The position numbers were made by a program, and so were the translations under genes. DNA of 64,000 nt from Gymnothorax reevesii (Eukaryota; Chordata; Actinopteri; Anguilliformes; Muraenidae): positions 114,140,219 through 114,204,218 of the forward strand of contig CM056577.1 of the NCBI GenBank assembly GCA_029721435.1, in the 5' to 3' direction. This document shows, in pieces, positions 62,701 through 64,000 of the stretch; positions within the stretch are counted from its first letter, which is position 1; each line of letters begins with the position of its first letter. Under the pieces are notes generated by a model that searched no databases, was not told the origin of the DNA, and saw only the letters and a list, made by a program, of their open reading frames with translations.

Positions 62701-63625
62701 CATAGGGGTAAAAGAGAAACAAAAACAATCTTTCCTTCTGTTAGGAATTGAGAAAGGATGACTAAAACATCTACAAATTGGGTGAGGTTTCAGCCACACC
62801 TCAGGGTTTCAGAAAATAACACCCCAGCCTTATGACAGGATATGTTTGGCACTTACCGCATCATGTTGCAGGGGTACTACATGAGCTGTGCCATTACATA
62901 ATTGCTTTGTAAACATCATGAGATATGATGTGTGATACAGCTTATCGCCTTCCTGTCATTCCTACCTTTCAATAGAACCATAGGGGATTGCACTATTTTT
63001 TCACCTTTATCTCTTTTTTTTTCTTTTTTTTTACCAATAAACTGTCCATTTTATCTATAAAGATTTACCAACATGTCCCATCTCTGGGAGAGATAGGCCT
63101 CTTAAAAACATTGAGTGGCTTTCACAAAGCACTGCATGCATGTGTGATATCATACAATTGCTTAATTTAAAGGCAACTTCTGATGTCTTAGAGGCAACTG
63201 ATGGTGGCGGATACTGGGCATGTGCAATATGATGTAGCAATAATCATGACTGGGTACTCCGTGTCACTCTGGGTACTGCTATGGCCAGTGAACCAGGTGA
63301 GTTAAAATATCACAAATTTATTTGAGTATTTTTAACATGAAAATTCTAATGCCGCTGTAACTATCGCAAATGTCAGTCAAGTTTGAGAACAATGATTTAA
63401 GATGACAAAACAAATACCAAAAATCTTTGAAAGATTAATCATTGGCATTCTGCCACAGCTATTCCTGGCAAAGATCTGCCGCAGATTTACCACTATGTAA
63501 ATAATAAATATTTGATAAGATTTAATCATATACTCTCAGAAGGCACAAGAACAAAATCTGATAAAAGACACCACGCATGGCAAATATTCATCAGGGACTG
63601 CTAATTGCTTATATTAAAAACGTTC

Positions 63626-63656
63626 AAACCCTAACCCTAGCCCCCCCCCCCCCCCC
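63626..63656. repeat. Short CCCTAA-like units followed by poly-C
   Basis: AAACCCTAACCCTAG precedes sixteen C residues. It is too short to be called a telomere tract. Confidence 0.6.
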
Positions 63657-64000
63657 AGCTCTTAACCAAAAAAGTACACGTTCGTCTTGTTCCGTAAATT
63701 TTTGTTTTTTGTGAATTTTTAGCGATTTTTATGTGCCGAGTATCAAACCTTAAACCTCTAAAATACAAGTAATTTGCAAAAGTTCATGAATGTCGCCCAT
63801 TCCGTGTGTTTTAGCCTATCAAAATGTGGCAATGTCCCGGGTGGTATGACACGCTTGGACACAACGAAATCGATTGATCATTATTAAGTGTATACAAATT
63901 AGTCTTGATTATCACTCTCGCTGCTGCTTGATTTTACGCGGAATGATCAAGACTCGATATTACCAATCATTATTAGAACCTGAGCGACGGACTCAGTCAC

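Larger units (their letters stand above)
57860..64000. other. 5' flank of edn2, no gene recognised
   Basis: Both strands carry only short open frames without recognisable domains or splice-linked structure. Simple repeats are present: an ATT/TTA run at 59715-59740, T-rich at 63008-63032, and a 16-base C run at 63641-63656 preceded by two CCCTAA units. No terminal repeats or transposase traces were found. Confidence 0.5.

Noticed and set aside
58098..63240. Short open frames in the 5' flank of edn2
   Set aside because: They are 60-95 codons at most, without domains, conserved motifs or splice-linked neighbours, and occur on both strands as expected by chance in AT-rich DNA.
63626..63656. Interstitial telomere repeat
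   Set aside because: Only two CCCTAA units are present, next to poly-C; chance or slippage explains it.

Overview
The window looks like genomic DNA from a ray-finned fish. A complete vertebrate endothelin gene with introns is present, together with Tc1/mariner, LINE, Copia and piggyBac-like repeats of kinds common in fish genomes. No species can be named from the sequence alone.

Bases 1-36457 hold one right-hand end of a giant tandem array that runs off the left edge. The unit is exactly 1947 bp (649 codons), with unit starts at 44 + 1947k for k = 0 to 18 and no length change between units. The plus strand encodes a Thr/Ser-rich, almost Cys-free, mucin-like protein. Two very long open blocks (2-15169 and 20681-35593) are separated by a 5.5 kb stretch with four point stop codons. 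The array ends in a decayed, frameshifted edge (35594-36457). Each unit is itself built from five 87-residue modules and three related linkers of about 70 residues. A 9.6 kb segment (about 10730-20335) is duplicated at about 22412-32017.

Bases 37197-52590 are a dense pile of nested transposons: a decayed LINE on the minus strand, a 5' Tc1 fragment, an RT scrap, a second Tc1 element carrying both a miniature LTR element (TRIM) and a piggyBac-like element, a plus-strand LINE, and a second, inverted piggyBac-like copy. That second copy is split by a full-length but disabled Copia element with a CCCCC target duplication. A GC-rich MITE and a short THAP-containing element follow. Two copies of one Tc1-type terminal repeat lie in opposite orientation at the two sides of this region.

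Bases 54091-57721 on the minus strand carry a five-exon endothelin gene, most like endothelin-2 (168 residues), with a TATA-like box just upstream. The flanks (52600-54090 and 57840-64000) show no supportable gene, only simple repeats.

Functionally there are two host loci: a possible mucin-like gene or its remains, and the edn2 hormone gene. The DNA between them is dominated by mobile elements in different stages of decay.
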